DNA from: Crocosphaera sp038442745
Lineage (GTDB): Bacteria; Cyanobacteriota; Cyanobacteriia; Cyanobacteriales; Microcystaceae
Assembly (NCBI RefSeq): GCF_038442745.1
Contig: NZ_JARVCN010000225.1
Span: 1 to 33,357, forward strand
Direction of reading: 5' to 3'
DNA length: 33,357 bases
The position numbers were made by a program, and so were the translations under genes. Shown one piece after another: positions 1-7,393 of the stretch (positions are counted from its first letter, which is position 1; every line of letters starts with the position of its first letter). Under the pieces are notes generated by a model. It had not been told where the DNA came from and made no database searches. It worked only from the letters and a program-made list of their open reading frames with translations.

Positions 1-78
1 CGCATTAAATAGTTTCCTCCCAGTGTACCTCATGAGTATGGGAAATGCTATAAAATACCTTTCAATAGTTTATTACCT

Positions 79-378
79 TTGGCTTTTGTTGAAAAAAATT
101 CTAGAAGAATCTATCATCCTGTGATTTTAGATCAACCATCAAACGGATATAAATTTGTTATCCGTACGGGAGTTCACAGAACGTTTCCTAAAGTAGAAAT
201 TCGTCAAAACGGTAAAGTTATCAGTAAACTTAATCCGAGAAATGTTCCCAATAGGGGTAAAATTTCTTTTCCTTGGCAACCCCAAAATACAAACGCAGGA
301 ACCTATCAATTTTATTTAGAAGACGGGAACGGAAGATCCATAAGCTTTTCTTTTAAACATGATCCCAACTGGTTATAA
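79..378 (+). CDS. Hypothetical protein, start uncertain, possibly frameshifted
   Basis: I do not recognise this protein. The reading frame is open from base 13 to the TAA at 376-378 but has no ATG; the only conventional start is a TTG at 79 with no Shine-Dalgarno sequence. The product is soluble, basic and beta-rich, with a C-terminal part that could be an immunoglobulin-like fold (inference only). An ATG at 32 in the neighbouring frame encodes about 22 residues rich in Leu, Ile and Tyr that look like a signal anchor. That frame meets this one at a run of seven A (92-98), so a -1 shift there would join a membrane anchor to this domain. The TAG at 10-12 may end an upstream gene, which would fit a start near 32. 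The next gene begins 20 bases downstream, so the two are probably co-transcribed. Confidence 0.45.
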   Translation: MAFVEKNSRRIYHPVILDQPSNGYKFVIRTGVHRTFPKVEIRQNGKVISKLNPRNVPNRGKISFPWQPQNTNAGTYQFYLEDGNGRSISFSFKHDPNWL

Positions 379-398
379 ACTAACTTATATAGTCTATT

Positions 399-1628
399 AT
401 GTCTGATTTTTTTGGGCGTTTAAAAATACAATTTGATAGCTGGTATGAGTCGTTAAAAACCATTAAAACCGCAGATAAATTCTTTGCTATTTTCTTATTA
501 ACTGTTTGGGTTATTATTCTTGTTAGTTATTTTATTCCGAGTAATTATATTTTCCAAGGCAACTTAATCGTTGAATCTTTAAGTTTTACCTATAATGGCA
601 ACAACGATAAACTCTTTTTACAAAATATACAAGATATTAACTCTATTGATTTTCAAGGAAAATTAGAACAACCTATTGGTTTATTCGGTAAATTTTCCAT
701 TGATAATAATCCTGAATTAGAAAATAAGTTAGCTAACATAGATACATTAACAATTGAATTACCTTTTCCTGAAAGTCGTTTTATTGTTAATCAGGGAAAT
801 GAATCAAAAACAACACAAATATCCTTAAATGAGCTACGAATAGAACCAGAAACTAATATTAACCAACTAGCTTATAATCATAAAAACAATAGCTTAGATT
901 TTTGTTTACATTCAATAGATCATAGTTCTGACGATTGCCAATTTCCTGAAGATATTAATGAAACTCAGTCACCTATTACAATAGGTCAATTAAGATTAGA
1001 ATTAGGACAAAAACCACTACAAATCCAACTAAGTCAAATTAATATAGATGAACTCAATATTAAAAGCGATCGCAATAATCCACAAGAAATAATCCTACAA
1101 TTTACTCCCAATGACAATGAACCAATAAATCTAAATTTACTCTCTCCCAACCAATTATTTATCACTTTACCCAAACCCAAAGACAACAATAATTCAATGA
1201 ATTGGTTTAGAAGAGACATTGACGTAAAAAATGTACAATTCAGTCGCTACGAAACCACGCAAATAGTTACCGACGAAGTTGAAATATCCACAATTTTACA
1301 GGGAGAAATACGCTTAGGAAAGAACAAAATGAAACTAGAAAAAAATCAATTTTTAATAACCAATTCACCACAATCAGCCATCAAAAAGATTAGGTCATTA
1401 AGTCTAACAAGTGATCCTAAATTACCCCAAGGAATACAAACATTTATTACAGGAGAAACTAATAGTATTGCAGTAGGACTTTATCGTGATTTTCCCGTAG
1501 AAAGTATCCAACCTAACCTACTATCAAAACATCTATCCTCAGAAGCAATTACCGCTATTATTACCTTTATCACCACCCTAACAGCAGTTTTCTTACCCCG
1601 TCTCTTCCCTGACTCCCCCGATGACTGA
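399..1628 (+). CDS. Hypothetical membrane-anchored protein
   Basis: No family recognised. The 409-residue product has one strong hydrophobic helix near residues 28-46 and a second near 382-400, close to the C-terminus. Between them lies a long hydrophilic, Asn/Gln-rich, beta-prone region with no catalytic motif I can identify. The topology suggests a large domain held at the membrane by helices at both ends, facing the periplasm or thylakoid lumen. It follows the preceding small gene by 20 bases on the same strand, so the two may form an operon. The start is the ATG at 399 with no obvious ribosome binding site, which is common in cyanobacteria. A HIP1 octamer at 1066 lies inside the gene, arguing that it is resident rather than recently acquired. 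Confidence 0.7.
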   Translation: MSDFFGRLKIQFDSWYESLKTIKTADKFFAIFLLTVWVIILVSYFIPSNYIFQGNLIVESLSFTYNGNNDKLFLQNIQDINSIDFQGKLEQPIGLFGKFSIDNNPELENKLANIDTLTIELPFPESRFIVNQGNESKTTQISLNELRIEPETNINQLAYNHKNNSLDFCLHSIDHSSDDCQFPEDINETQSPITIGQLRLELGQKPLQIQLSQINIDELNIKSDRNNPQEIILQFTPNDNEPINLNLLSPNQLFITLPKPKDNNNSMNWFRRDIDVKNVQFSRYETTQIVTDEVEISTILQGEIRLGKNKMKLEKNQFLITNSPQSAIKKIRSLSLTSDPKLPQGIQTFITGETNSIAVGLYRDFPVESIQPNLLSKHLSSEAITAIITFITTLTAVFLPRLFPDSPDD

Positions 1629-2136
1629 TACTAAGTTCGCTTATATTACAAACTCAAAGAAAAATAGTCCCCATACTTCCCACCCCTCCCTGTTACTGAG
1701 CGAAGTCGAAGTACACTTCCCACACTCCCCAAACCGAGATTTTGATACACCCAATTGAAAACTGGTATCACTGCCTCCTGACTCCTGACTCCTGACTCCT
1801 AACTCCTAACTCCTAACACCGAACTCACGTAATCCTAACCATAAAATATTACAAGATGTTAACAAAAGGGGGTGTTTTGAAACATTCCCTACAAAATGAC
1901 TTTTGACAATCCCCGAAGATAAAAACAGTTAGGAGTGCATCGAAATATGAATGCGATCGAATCATGAAAAAGCCGATAGACATAGCATTACTGACCGTGG
2001 TTAGAATATTAAAAGATTCTTAATTCTTTTCAAATAACCATTAAACAGAAAAAAATGTTCTAACTATTGTACTGCTACATCACTCTTACTTGTTTTGATC
2101 GCTACCTAGAAACTACAGTACAAGTTATTCAGAATT
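1629..2136. other. Non-coding interval
   Basis: This 508-base gap holds no credible gene. It contains a C-rich stretch near 1675-1735 including a TGAGCGAAGTCGAAG segment of the kind often seen between cyanobacterial genes, the heptamer repeat at 1774-1815, and then an AT-rich stretch that presumably carries the promoter of the gene at 2137. I could not fix a -10/-35 pair with confidence. Confidence 0.6.
1774..1815. repeat. Short tandem heptamer repeat (six units)
   Basis: Six consecutive 7-bp units follow ACTCCTG or ACTCCTA, the first being CCTCCTG. Three units end in G and the last three in A, so the array looks like two successive local expansions. Short tandemly repeated heptanucleotides are a known feature of cyanobacterial intergenic DNA. 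There are no spacers, so it is not a CRISPR array. Confidence 0.85.
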
Positions 2137-4584
2137 ATGTTTGCGAAAGTTCCTGAACGGTATATGCACCGAGTGCGATGGGTTCTTGCATTAGGTTGGC
2201 TATTATTAATTACCTCCCTATTTTATGACCCTATCTCCCATTGGTTAACCTTACCAGAACATACCTGGAGTCCCCTCAGTATCAGTAATATTACTCCCTA
2301 CGATTGTGTTTTGGTACAAGGAAAATGTCTTCCAGAGCAACCCTACGCCATTGGGGCGATTATGTTTTGGGGCTTGATTGTGCCAACAGGGGTATTTGTG
2401 TTGCTGGTTTTTGGTCACGACGCTTGGCGGCGTGTTTGTCCCCTATCTTTTATGTCCCAAATACCGAGAGCATTGGGCATCAAAAAGATGCGGAAAAAGG
2501 TTAATGCCAAAACAGGTAAAGTTCGTTATGAAATGAACAGAGTTGACCGTAATTCCTGGCTGGCAAAAAATCATCTCTACTTACAAATGGTCCTATTTTT
2601 TGTAGGGATTACAGCTAGAATTCTCTTTGTCAATTCTAATCGCATCGCCTTGGGGCTTTTCCTACTAGGAACCATTCTTTCGGCCATGGCATTTAATTAT
2701 TTTTACGCAGGTAAATCCTGGTGTCAATTTATTTGTCCCATGGCCCCGGTTGAACAGGTATTTGCCGAACCCAGAGGATTACTGAACAGTAAGGCACATA
2801 CAGGCGATCGCAAAGTAGTAACTCAGTCCATGTGTCGTACCGTGAGTCCGGAAGGAAAGGAACAAAGTGCTTGTGTTGCTTGTAGCACTCCCTGCATAGA
2901 CATCGATGCCGAACGTTCTTACTGGGATAGCGTTACCCATCCCAAACAACAGTGGCTATATTACGCCTATGTAGGTTTAACCGTCGGTTATTTCGTCTAT
3001 CCGTTTTTGTTTGCAGGAAACTGGGAATTTTTAATCTCCGCTGCCTGGGCGCACCAAGAAAATCAACTGGATACATTATTTAACCCAGGATTTTACATTT
3101 TCGGCAATCTGATTGACATTCCCAAAATAGTAGCAGTTCCCTTAACCATTGGTTTATTTGGTTTAGCTGGTTACTATCTCGGTTGCAAGATAGAAAAATT
3201 GTATAAAGCCTATTTATTTCGTAACCATAAATTGGTGAGTACAGAAGTAGTGCGTCACCGGATGTTTACCCTTTGTACCTTTTTCATCTACAACTTTTTC
3301 TTCATCTTTGGTGGTAGCAACTTTGTGCGGATGTTACCCACGCAGTTGAGATATTTGTTCCCTATTGTAATGGCAGTTTGTAGTGGTTTATGGTTATACC
3401 GTACCTGGGGCAGAAATCCTTACCTATATCAACGGGAAGGTTTAGCCACACGACTACGGCAACAACTAGCCAAACTAAAACTCAATATTTCTCAATTCCT
3501 CGATGGCAGAGCATTAGACGATCTCAACGCCGACGAAATTTATGTTCTAGCGAAAGTGCTTCCCGGTTTCGACAAAGAGAAGAAAATCGAAGCTTACAAA
3601 GGTATTCTCAAAGAATCCATCAACGAAGGATATGCTAACAGTACCAGTAGTCTTGAGATGATGCGTCAAATGCGTCTAGAACTCAATATTACCGATCAAG
3701 AACACGAACTACTGTTAACAGAGTTAGAAGTAGAAGATCCCTTCCTCGTCGATATCGAACACCAGCAAAACCACGAAGACTGGTTACGTCAGGAAAGCTA
3801 TCGTCAAGCTTTACTCGACACCATCATGGAATCTTCCAAAGAACATCCCCATCAAGCGATCGTTTTAGATTTGTTTGATGTGATGACAGGGAAAAAATCC
3901 TTTGAATCCTTTGACGAGTTACTCGATAAATTATCTCCTGAGGAGTTAAAAGCAGTTGAGGCTATCCGAGAAGAATACTCCATTAGCTCTCAAGAAGAAA
4001 AAGACATCTTATTGCACTCTAATCCCCATCAATTATGGCAAACTATGGCCTATACTTTGAGTGCCATCGAACACCTTGATGCCATAGCAGAAGGAAGAAT
4101 CAATCCTTCCTGTAACCTCGGGGAAATTAGCGATGAGCAGATGATATTTTATCGTCATACCTTCAGTAAGTTTGACAAAGACGGTAACGATAGTCTCTCT
4201 GCTATTGAGTTACATTCTTTATTGAGGGCGCTTGGTCGTTCCTACTCTGCTGAACGAGTACAAGTGGTGATGGATATGATCACAGGAACCCCCTACAGTA
4301 AATCTATCTCTTTTTCGGACTTTACAACTCTACTCCACCAAGAGTTAACCGAACAGTCTCACGAGGTAATGTACGAAAGATTCCGTCGTTTCGATGTGGA
4401 TAATTCCGGTCATATCAATCTCGAAGAATTACGCTTATGTCTACGGGATATTGATGTCAGTTTATCCGACAGCCAAATAGAGGAAATGCTGCGGTTAGCT
4501 GATAGCAACAACGACAACGAGATCAGCTACGAGGAGTTTTGTGACCTCTTCGGACAGTTTAAAAATACTGTTCATTCTGTCTAA
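2137..4584 (+). CDS. NapH/NosR-like membrane 4Fe-4S protein with EF-hand tail
   Basis: The 815-residue protein joins two parts. Residues 1-430 are polytopic, with helices near 15-30, 72-92, 150-185, 275-293, 330-350, 377-392 and 405-420. They carry the cysteine-proline motifs of the NapH/NosR/CcoG polyferredoxin group (C101-P, C196-x3-C200-P). A Cys set C233-x12-C246-x2-C249-x3-C253 is enough for one 4Fe-4S cluster. Residues 480-640 are helical, with an acidic motif around 515-540. Residues 678-800 form a calmodulin-like tail: complete EF loops at 680-691, 753-764 and 789-800, and a degenerate one near 714-725. By family, the front half passes electrons across or along the membrane; calcium control through the tail is my inference. 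The partner oxidoreductase is not in this window. The gene stands alone and ends at a strong terminator. Confidence 0.8.
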   Translation: MFAKVPERYMHRVRWVLALGWLLLITSLFYDPISHWLTLPEHTWSPLSISNITPYDCVLVQGKCLPEQPYAIGAIMFWGLIVPTGVFVLLVFGHDAWRRVCPLSFMSQIPRALGIKKMRKKVNAKTGKVRYEMNRVDRNSWLAKNHLYLQMVLFFVGITARILFVNSNRIALGLFLLGTILSAMAFNYFYAGKSWCQFICPMAPVEQVFAEPRGLLNSKAHTGDRKVVTQSMCRTVSPEGKEQSACVACSTPCIDIDAERSYWDSVTHPKQQWLYYAYVGLTVGYFVYPFLFAGNWEFLISAAWAHQENQLDTLFNPGFYIFGNLIDIPKIVAVPLTIGLFGLAGYYLGCKIEKLYKAYLFRNHKLVSTEVVRHRMFTLCTFFIYNFFFIFGGSNFVRMLPTQLRYLFPIVMAVCSGLWLYRTWGRNPYLYQREGLATRLRQQLAKLKLNISQFLDGRALDDLNADEIYVLAKVLPGFDKEKKIEAYKGILKESINEGYANSTSSLEMMRQMRLELNITDQEHELLLTELEVEDPFLVDIEHQQNHEDWLRQESYRQALLDTIMESSKEHPHQAIVLDLFDVMTGKKSFESFDELLDKLSPEELKAVEAIREEYSISSQEEKDILLHSNPHQLWQTMAYTLSAIEHLDAIAEGRINPSCNLGEISDEQMIFYRHTFSKFDKDGNDSLSAIELHSLLRALGRSYSAERVQVVMDMITGTPYSKSISFSDFTTLLHQELTEQSHEVMYERFRRFDVDNSGHINLEELRLCLRDIDVSLSDSQIEEMLRLADSNNDNEISYEEFCDLFGQFKNTVHSV

Positions 4585-4601
4585 TTCCTTTTATTTTGAT
4601 T

Positions 4602-4632
4602 ATCTCCCGACTAAAAATCGGGAGATTTTTTT
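4602..4632 (+). terminator. Rho-independent terminator
   Basis: A perfect 9-bp stem (ATCTCCCGA, 4602-4610, with TCGGGAGAT, 4618-4626) closes a 7-base loop and is followed directly by a run of T. It lies 18 bases past the stop of the EF-hand protein and ends that transcript. Confidence 0.92.
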
Positions 4633-4934
4633 TATTATTAGGTCCGCTTATTATCGTCGAGTAATATTTTTTTGTCCCCTGCTACCCCTACTCCCCCTGC
4701 CTTCTCAATGTAATTATCTACTGTTAGAGACTAAGATCGAATAGAGTATTACGGCAAATTTTGGCGAAGCATAATACAATGGACACCATCTTTATAAAAA
4801 TACCGTCCTACGTTCTAACTCTCATGATAAAACCCCCAAATTCAATCTGTCAGGAACTTCACAATAGTTTAGTGGGATCTCACAGATAAGTAAGTGTATG
4901 CTAATGCTTAAAGTTGGCGTGAGGAGTGAAATTA
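4633..4934. other. Non-coding interval upstream of the isoprenoid synthase
   Basis: About 300 bases between the terminator and the next gene. The part around 4672-4708 is a C/T-rich low-complexity run similar to other cyanobacterial spacers. The rest is mixed sequence that must hold the promoter of the next gene. I see no RNA gene or reading frame with support. Confidence 0.55.
4921..4926 (+). promoter_or_regulatory. Ribosome binding site that fixes the start at 4935
   Basis: GAGGAG lies 8 bases before the ATG at 4935. A GTG at 4926 overlaps this motif and therefore cannot be the start it serves. Confidence 0.8.
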
Positions 4935-5747
4935 ATGAATTTACGCAATAATGCTCTAAAGACCCTTAGAGAAACGAGTCGAACCTTTTATATCCCAATT
5001 AGCCGTCTTCCTGGGAATTTACAGGATGCTGTTGCTTCAGCATACCTTTGTATGCGAGCCATCGATGAAGTGGAGGATCACCCTGATCTCGATAACTTCA
5101 CCAAAGGCAAAATCTTGCGACAAATGAGCTTAAATTTACAAGCTGCCGAAGAAAAGTCAGGAACTGACGACTTTTCTGCAGGACTAGTTCCCTATAGTCA
5201 TTGTTTGCCGGATGTTAGTCTGCGGTTGGGACAATGGGCAATGTTAGCCCCTGACACCATTGCCCCTCGGGTTTGGGATGCCACAGCATCTATGGCTGAT
5301 CGTATGGCTTATTGGGCGGAAAATAACTGGACTATTCGCACCAAAGCCCATTTAGACCAATATACTTTCAGTGTTGCCGGCGCGGTAGGACTGTTGCTTT
5401 CAGATTTATGGGGTTGGTACGATGGGACTAAAACCAATCGGCAGCATGCCATTGGCTTTGGGAGAGGGTTACAAGCGGTTAACATTGTCCGCAACCATCG
5501 AGAAGATTTACGTCGTGGGGTGAATTTTATTCCTCAAGGGTGGAAGATTGAGGATGTTCATCAATATGCCCGTAACAACCTGAAATTAGCCGATCTCTAT
5601 ACCCAGTCTCTCGGCAAGGGACCGGCTTTAGATTTTTGTAAAATTCCCTTAGCCCTAGCTCACGGCACCCTAGAAGTGATGGCTTTAGGTAAAGAAAAAC
5701 TGAGCCGCAGTGATGTCATAGCCTTGGTAGAACAAGTTACCCGTTAG
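4935..5747 (+). CDS. Squalene/phytoene synthase family protein
   Basis: This 270-residue protein belongs to the trans-isoprenyl diphosphate head-to-head synthases, which condense two prenyl diphosphates (C15 to squalene-type or C20 to phytoene-type products). The first Asp-rich motif is intact: DEVED at 44-48 within YLCMRAIDEVED. The second is present but altered: residues 180-191 read QAVNIVRNHRED, so Asn187 replaces the first Asp of the usual NxxRDxxxD signature, while D191 remains. A conserved Arg-rich segment and a NFIP motif follow. It is shorter than a typical cyanobacterial CrtB (about 300 residues), so I do not call it crtB; a squalene-type or divergent synthase is equally possible. 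The gene is monocistronic, flanked by terminators on both sides. Confidence 0.85.
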   Translation: MNLRNNALKTLRETSRTFYIPISRLPGNLQDAVASAYLCMRAIDEVEDHPDLDNFTKGKILRQMSLNLQAAEEKSGTDDFSAGLVPYSHCLPDVSLRLGQWAMLAPDTIAPRVWDATASMADRMAYWAENNWTIRTKAHLDQYTFSVAGAVGLLLSDLWGWYDGTKTNRQHAIGFGRGLQAVNIVRNHREDLRRGVNFIPQGWKIEDVHQYARNNLKLADLYTQSLGKGPALDFCKIPLALAHGTLEVMALGKEKLSRSDVIALVEQVTR

Positions 5748-5781
5748 ATGAAAGGCTATCTTTAATAATTATCTTGATAAG

Positions 5782-5807
5782 TCTCTCTTCGGAGAGATTA
5801 TTTTTTT
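5782..5807 (+). terminator. Rho-independent terminator with UUCG tetraloop
   Basis: TCTCTC (5782-5787), loop TTCG, GAGAGA (5792-5797), then a T-rich tail from 5798. The closing base pair and loop form the very stable cUUCGg tetraloop. It lies 34 bases past the preceding stop codon. Confidence 0.92.
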
Positions 5808-5906
5808 GTTTTGATATTTTTGATTATTAATAAATAATACTAATAAAAGTTCTATCTTTTTTAGCATATTCAGAGGTTTTATATTCTAAAATAAAAAATA
5901 AAATTT

Positions 5907-6536
5907 ATGAATAAAAATGTCTATCAATTAGACGAACAACAAAAGCAATTATGCCTTTCGTTTGTAAATAAATGGAAAAATATTCTTTTCTCAACTAAAT
6001 CTCTTGATAGACAAAAGGTAAAACAAGCGGTAAATGAAGCTTATACTTATTTAAGTTTACCAAGACCAAAAATTATATTTTGTATTAGTGATAGTGATAT
6101 CCTAAATTTTATCTCTCTTTCGGATTTAACTGCAGATAATTATATTAATTTATACTCTGATTTGGTGGAAATACTCAGGGATAGTATGAATTTAGGAGCA
6201 AAGATGCTCAAAGTATATTTGGAAAATCCTGGCGTTTCATCTAATTTTTTTAACCTCACCAGTCTTTTTGAGGAAATCTGCTATTCTAAAGTTTTTGAAA
6301 CAATATACGATAATGAAAATAAAATTGGAACTGACTATAATTTCACTAAATTAATGGAAGTAGAATTTGGAGATATTAACGTCTGTGAATATGACTTTTT
6401 CATAGAAGGATTAAAATATGATTGTAAGCAAGCTATTTGGTATATACTAAAATCTTTAGCCCAAGAATGTCCTTATATAATTTCTCTACAAGAAACTTGT
6501 TTTGTTATTGAGAGACCAAGTGATTTAGGTCTATAA
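5907..6536 (+). CDS. DUF6745-like protein, apparently 3'-truncated
   Basis: The 209-residue product resembles the first part of the cyanobacterial DUF6745 family as I remember it. The N-terminus matches the W-x-x-I-x-x-S-T-x-x-[IL]-D-R-x-K-x-x-x-A-V-x-x-A-Y pattern (residues 23-47), followed by a xPxIIFC segment near 53-60. The end (about 170-206) matches the region where family members read roughly F-x-x-T-C-[IF]-V-x-[DE]-R-P. In the family the chain continues with a conserved C-terminal half, which is missing here: the frame stops at 6534-6536, three residues beyond that motif. The last codon (CTA, 6531-6533) is also the stop of the convergent gene, so the genes overlap by 6 bp. Function is unknown. 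Truncation by arrival of the neighbouring cassette is my inference. Confidence 0.65.
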   Translation: MNKNVYQLDEQQKQLCLSFVNKWKNILFSTKSLDRQKVKQAVNEAYTYLSLPRPKIIFCISDSDILNFISLSDLTADNYINLYSDLVEILRDSMNLGAKMLKVYLENPGVSSNFFNLTSLFEEICYSKVFETIYDNENKIGTDYNFTKLMEVEFGDINVCEYDFFIEGLKYDCKQAIWYILKSLAQECPYIISLQETCFVIERPSDLGL

Positions 6537-7388
6537 ATAAGCAACTTTTTTAAGTTTTTGGTAAGTCTTTTGACCAAACTTATCAATTTTATGATCAGAT
6601 TGTTCACCTCCTGTTGATTTCTTTAGATTCTCCCAAGTCAAACCTTCTTCAGAATTTCGCCAGTGCTGAATAGCTTTCCAACTTGCATTAATTTGAGTTG
6701 ATTTAGTGTTCACTTTTTCCATCAAAATCTTTAGCTGTTCATAACTTTGTATATCAGCTAAACTAATTTTACTTAGTTCTAATATTTGGTCGTCAATTTT
6801 ATTTTGTTGTTCTAGTAGTTTAGCTTTGGACTGTTTAAGATATTCTATGGCTTCTTTTTTACTCTTTGTTTCAGCTTCAGTTATTATACTTTCTATCTGT
6901 TTTCTCAGTAAATTTTTTAAACCTTTTGCTGTATTCATTTCCACGAAAGATTCTATTTTTTCATAGAGCTGATTAATATCTTTTTGTACAGAGTTTAACT
7001 TATTATTGTTACTACTTACTGTCAAAAAAACTTCATTGTTTAATGATTGGTCATCCTCTGCATTTTGTTTGTTTGATAAACATTTTCTAAGAAAATCAAC
7101 TTGTATTTTAATCGGTTCTTCTTGTTCTTCTTCTATGACAAATGCCCCGATCATCTCACCTTTTCTTGGATCTATTTCACTTGCTTTTACTGCTGCATAG
7201 TATTCGACTTCTCCATACACTAATTCATAAGAATTAAAACCTAGCTTTTTAACGAACAGAGGATTAACAATACCTCCAGATTCTAAGATGATGTTAGCTA
7301 ACCTATTAATAATATTTTCACAGTCTTGAATTTCAGCATAAGGAACAGAACACTTAATAGTATCAACATCTACTAAGAAAAAATCCAC
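6531..7388 (-). CDS. ParB-like N-terminal domain protein with coiled coil
   Basis: The 285-residue protein starts with a ParB/Srx-like fold (about residues 1-85): a GG-x-x-x-PL-x-V segment near 38-47 and GEVEYYAAVKA (59-69) at the position of the ParB GERRxRA box. The arginines of that box, which bind CTP phosphates in canonical ParB, are absent. Residues 115-225 are strongly charged and heptad-like, predicting a long coiled coil. The last 55 residues form a small domain with Trp residues, a TWENL motif and a FGxKTYxKLK ending, which I suspect binds DNA or the partner. The start is GTG at 7388, served by a GGAGG inside the last codons of the upstream ParA-type gene; the gap is 5 bases, so the pair is translationally coupled. 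It is likely the adaptor or DNA-binding partner of that ATPase. Confidence 0.75.
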   Translation of the reverse strand: MDFFLVDVDTIKCSVPYAEIQDCENIINRLANIILESGGIVNPLFVKKLGFNSYELVYGEVEYYAAVKASEIDPRKGEMIGAFVIEEEQEEPIKIQVDFLRKCLSNKQNAEDDQSLNNEVFLTVSSNNNKLNSVQKDINQLYEKIESFVEMNTAKGLKNLLRKQIESIITEAETKSKKEAIEYLKQSKAKLLEQQNKIDDQILELSKISLADIQSYEQLKILMEKVNTKSTQINASWKAIQHWRNSEEGLTWENLKKSTGGEQSDHKIDKFGQKTYQKLKKVAYL

Positions 7389-7393
7389 AATAA

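Noticed and set aside
1774..1815. CRISPR-like repeat
   Set aside because: Units are 7 bp and contiguous, without spacers; no cas genes are present.
4672..4708. C/T-rich repeat as a functional site
   Set aside because: Low-complexity pyrimidine run common in cyanobacterial spacers, with no symmetry or clear unit.
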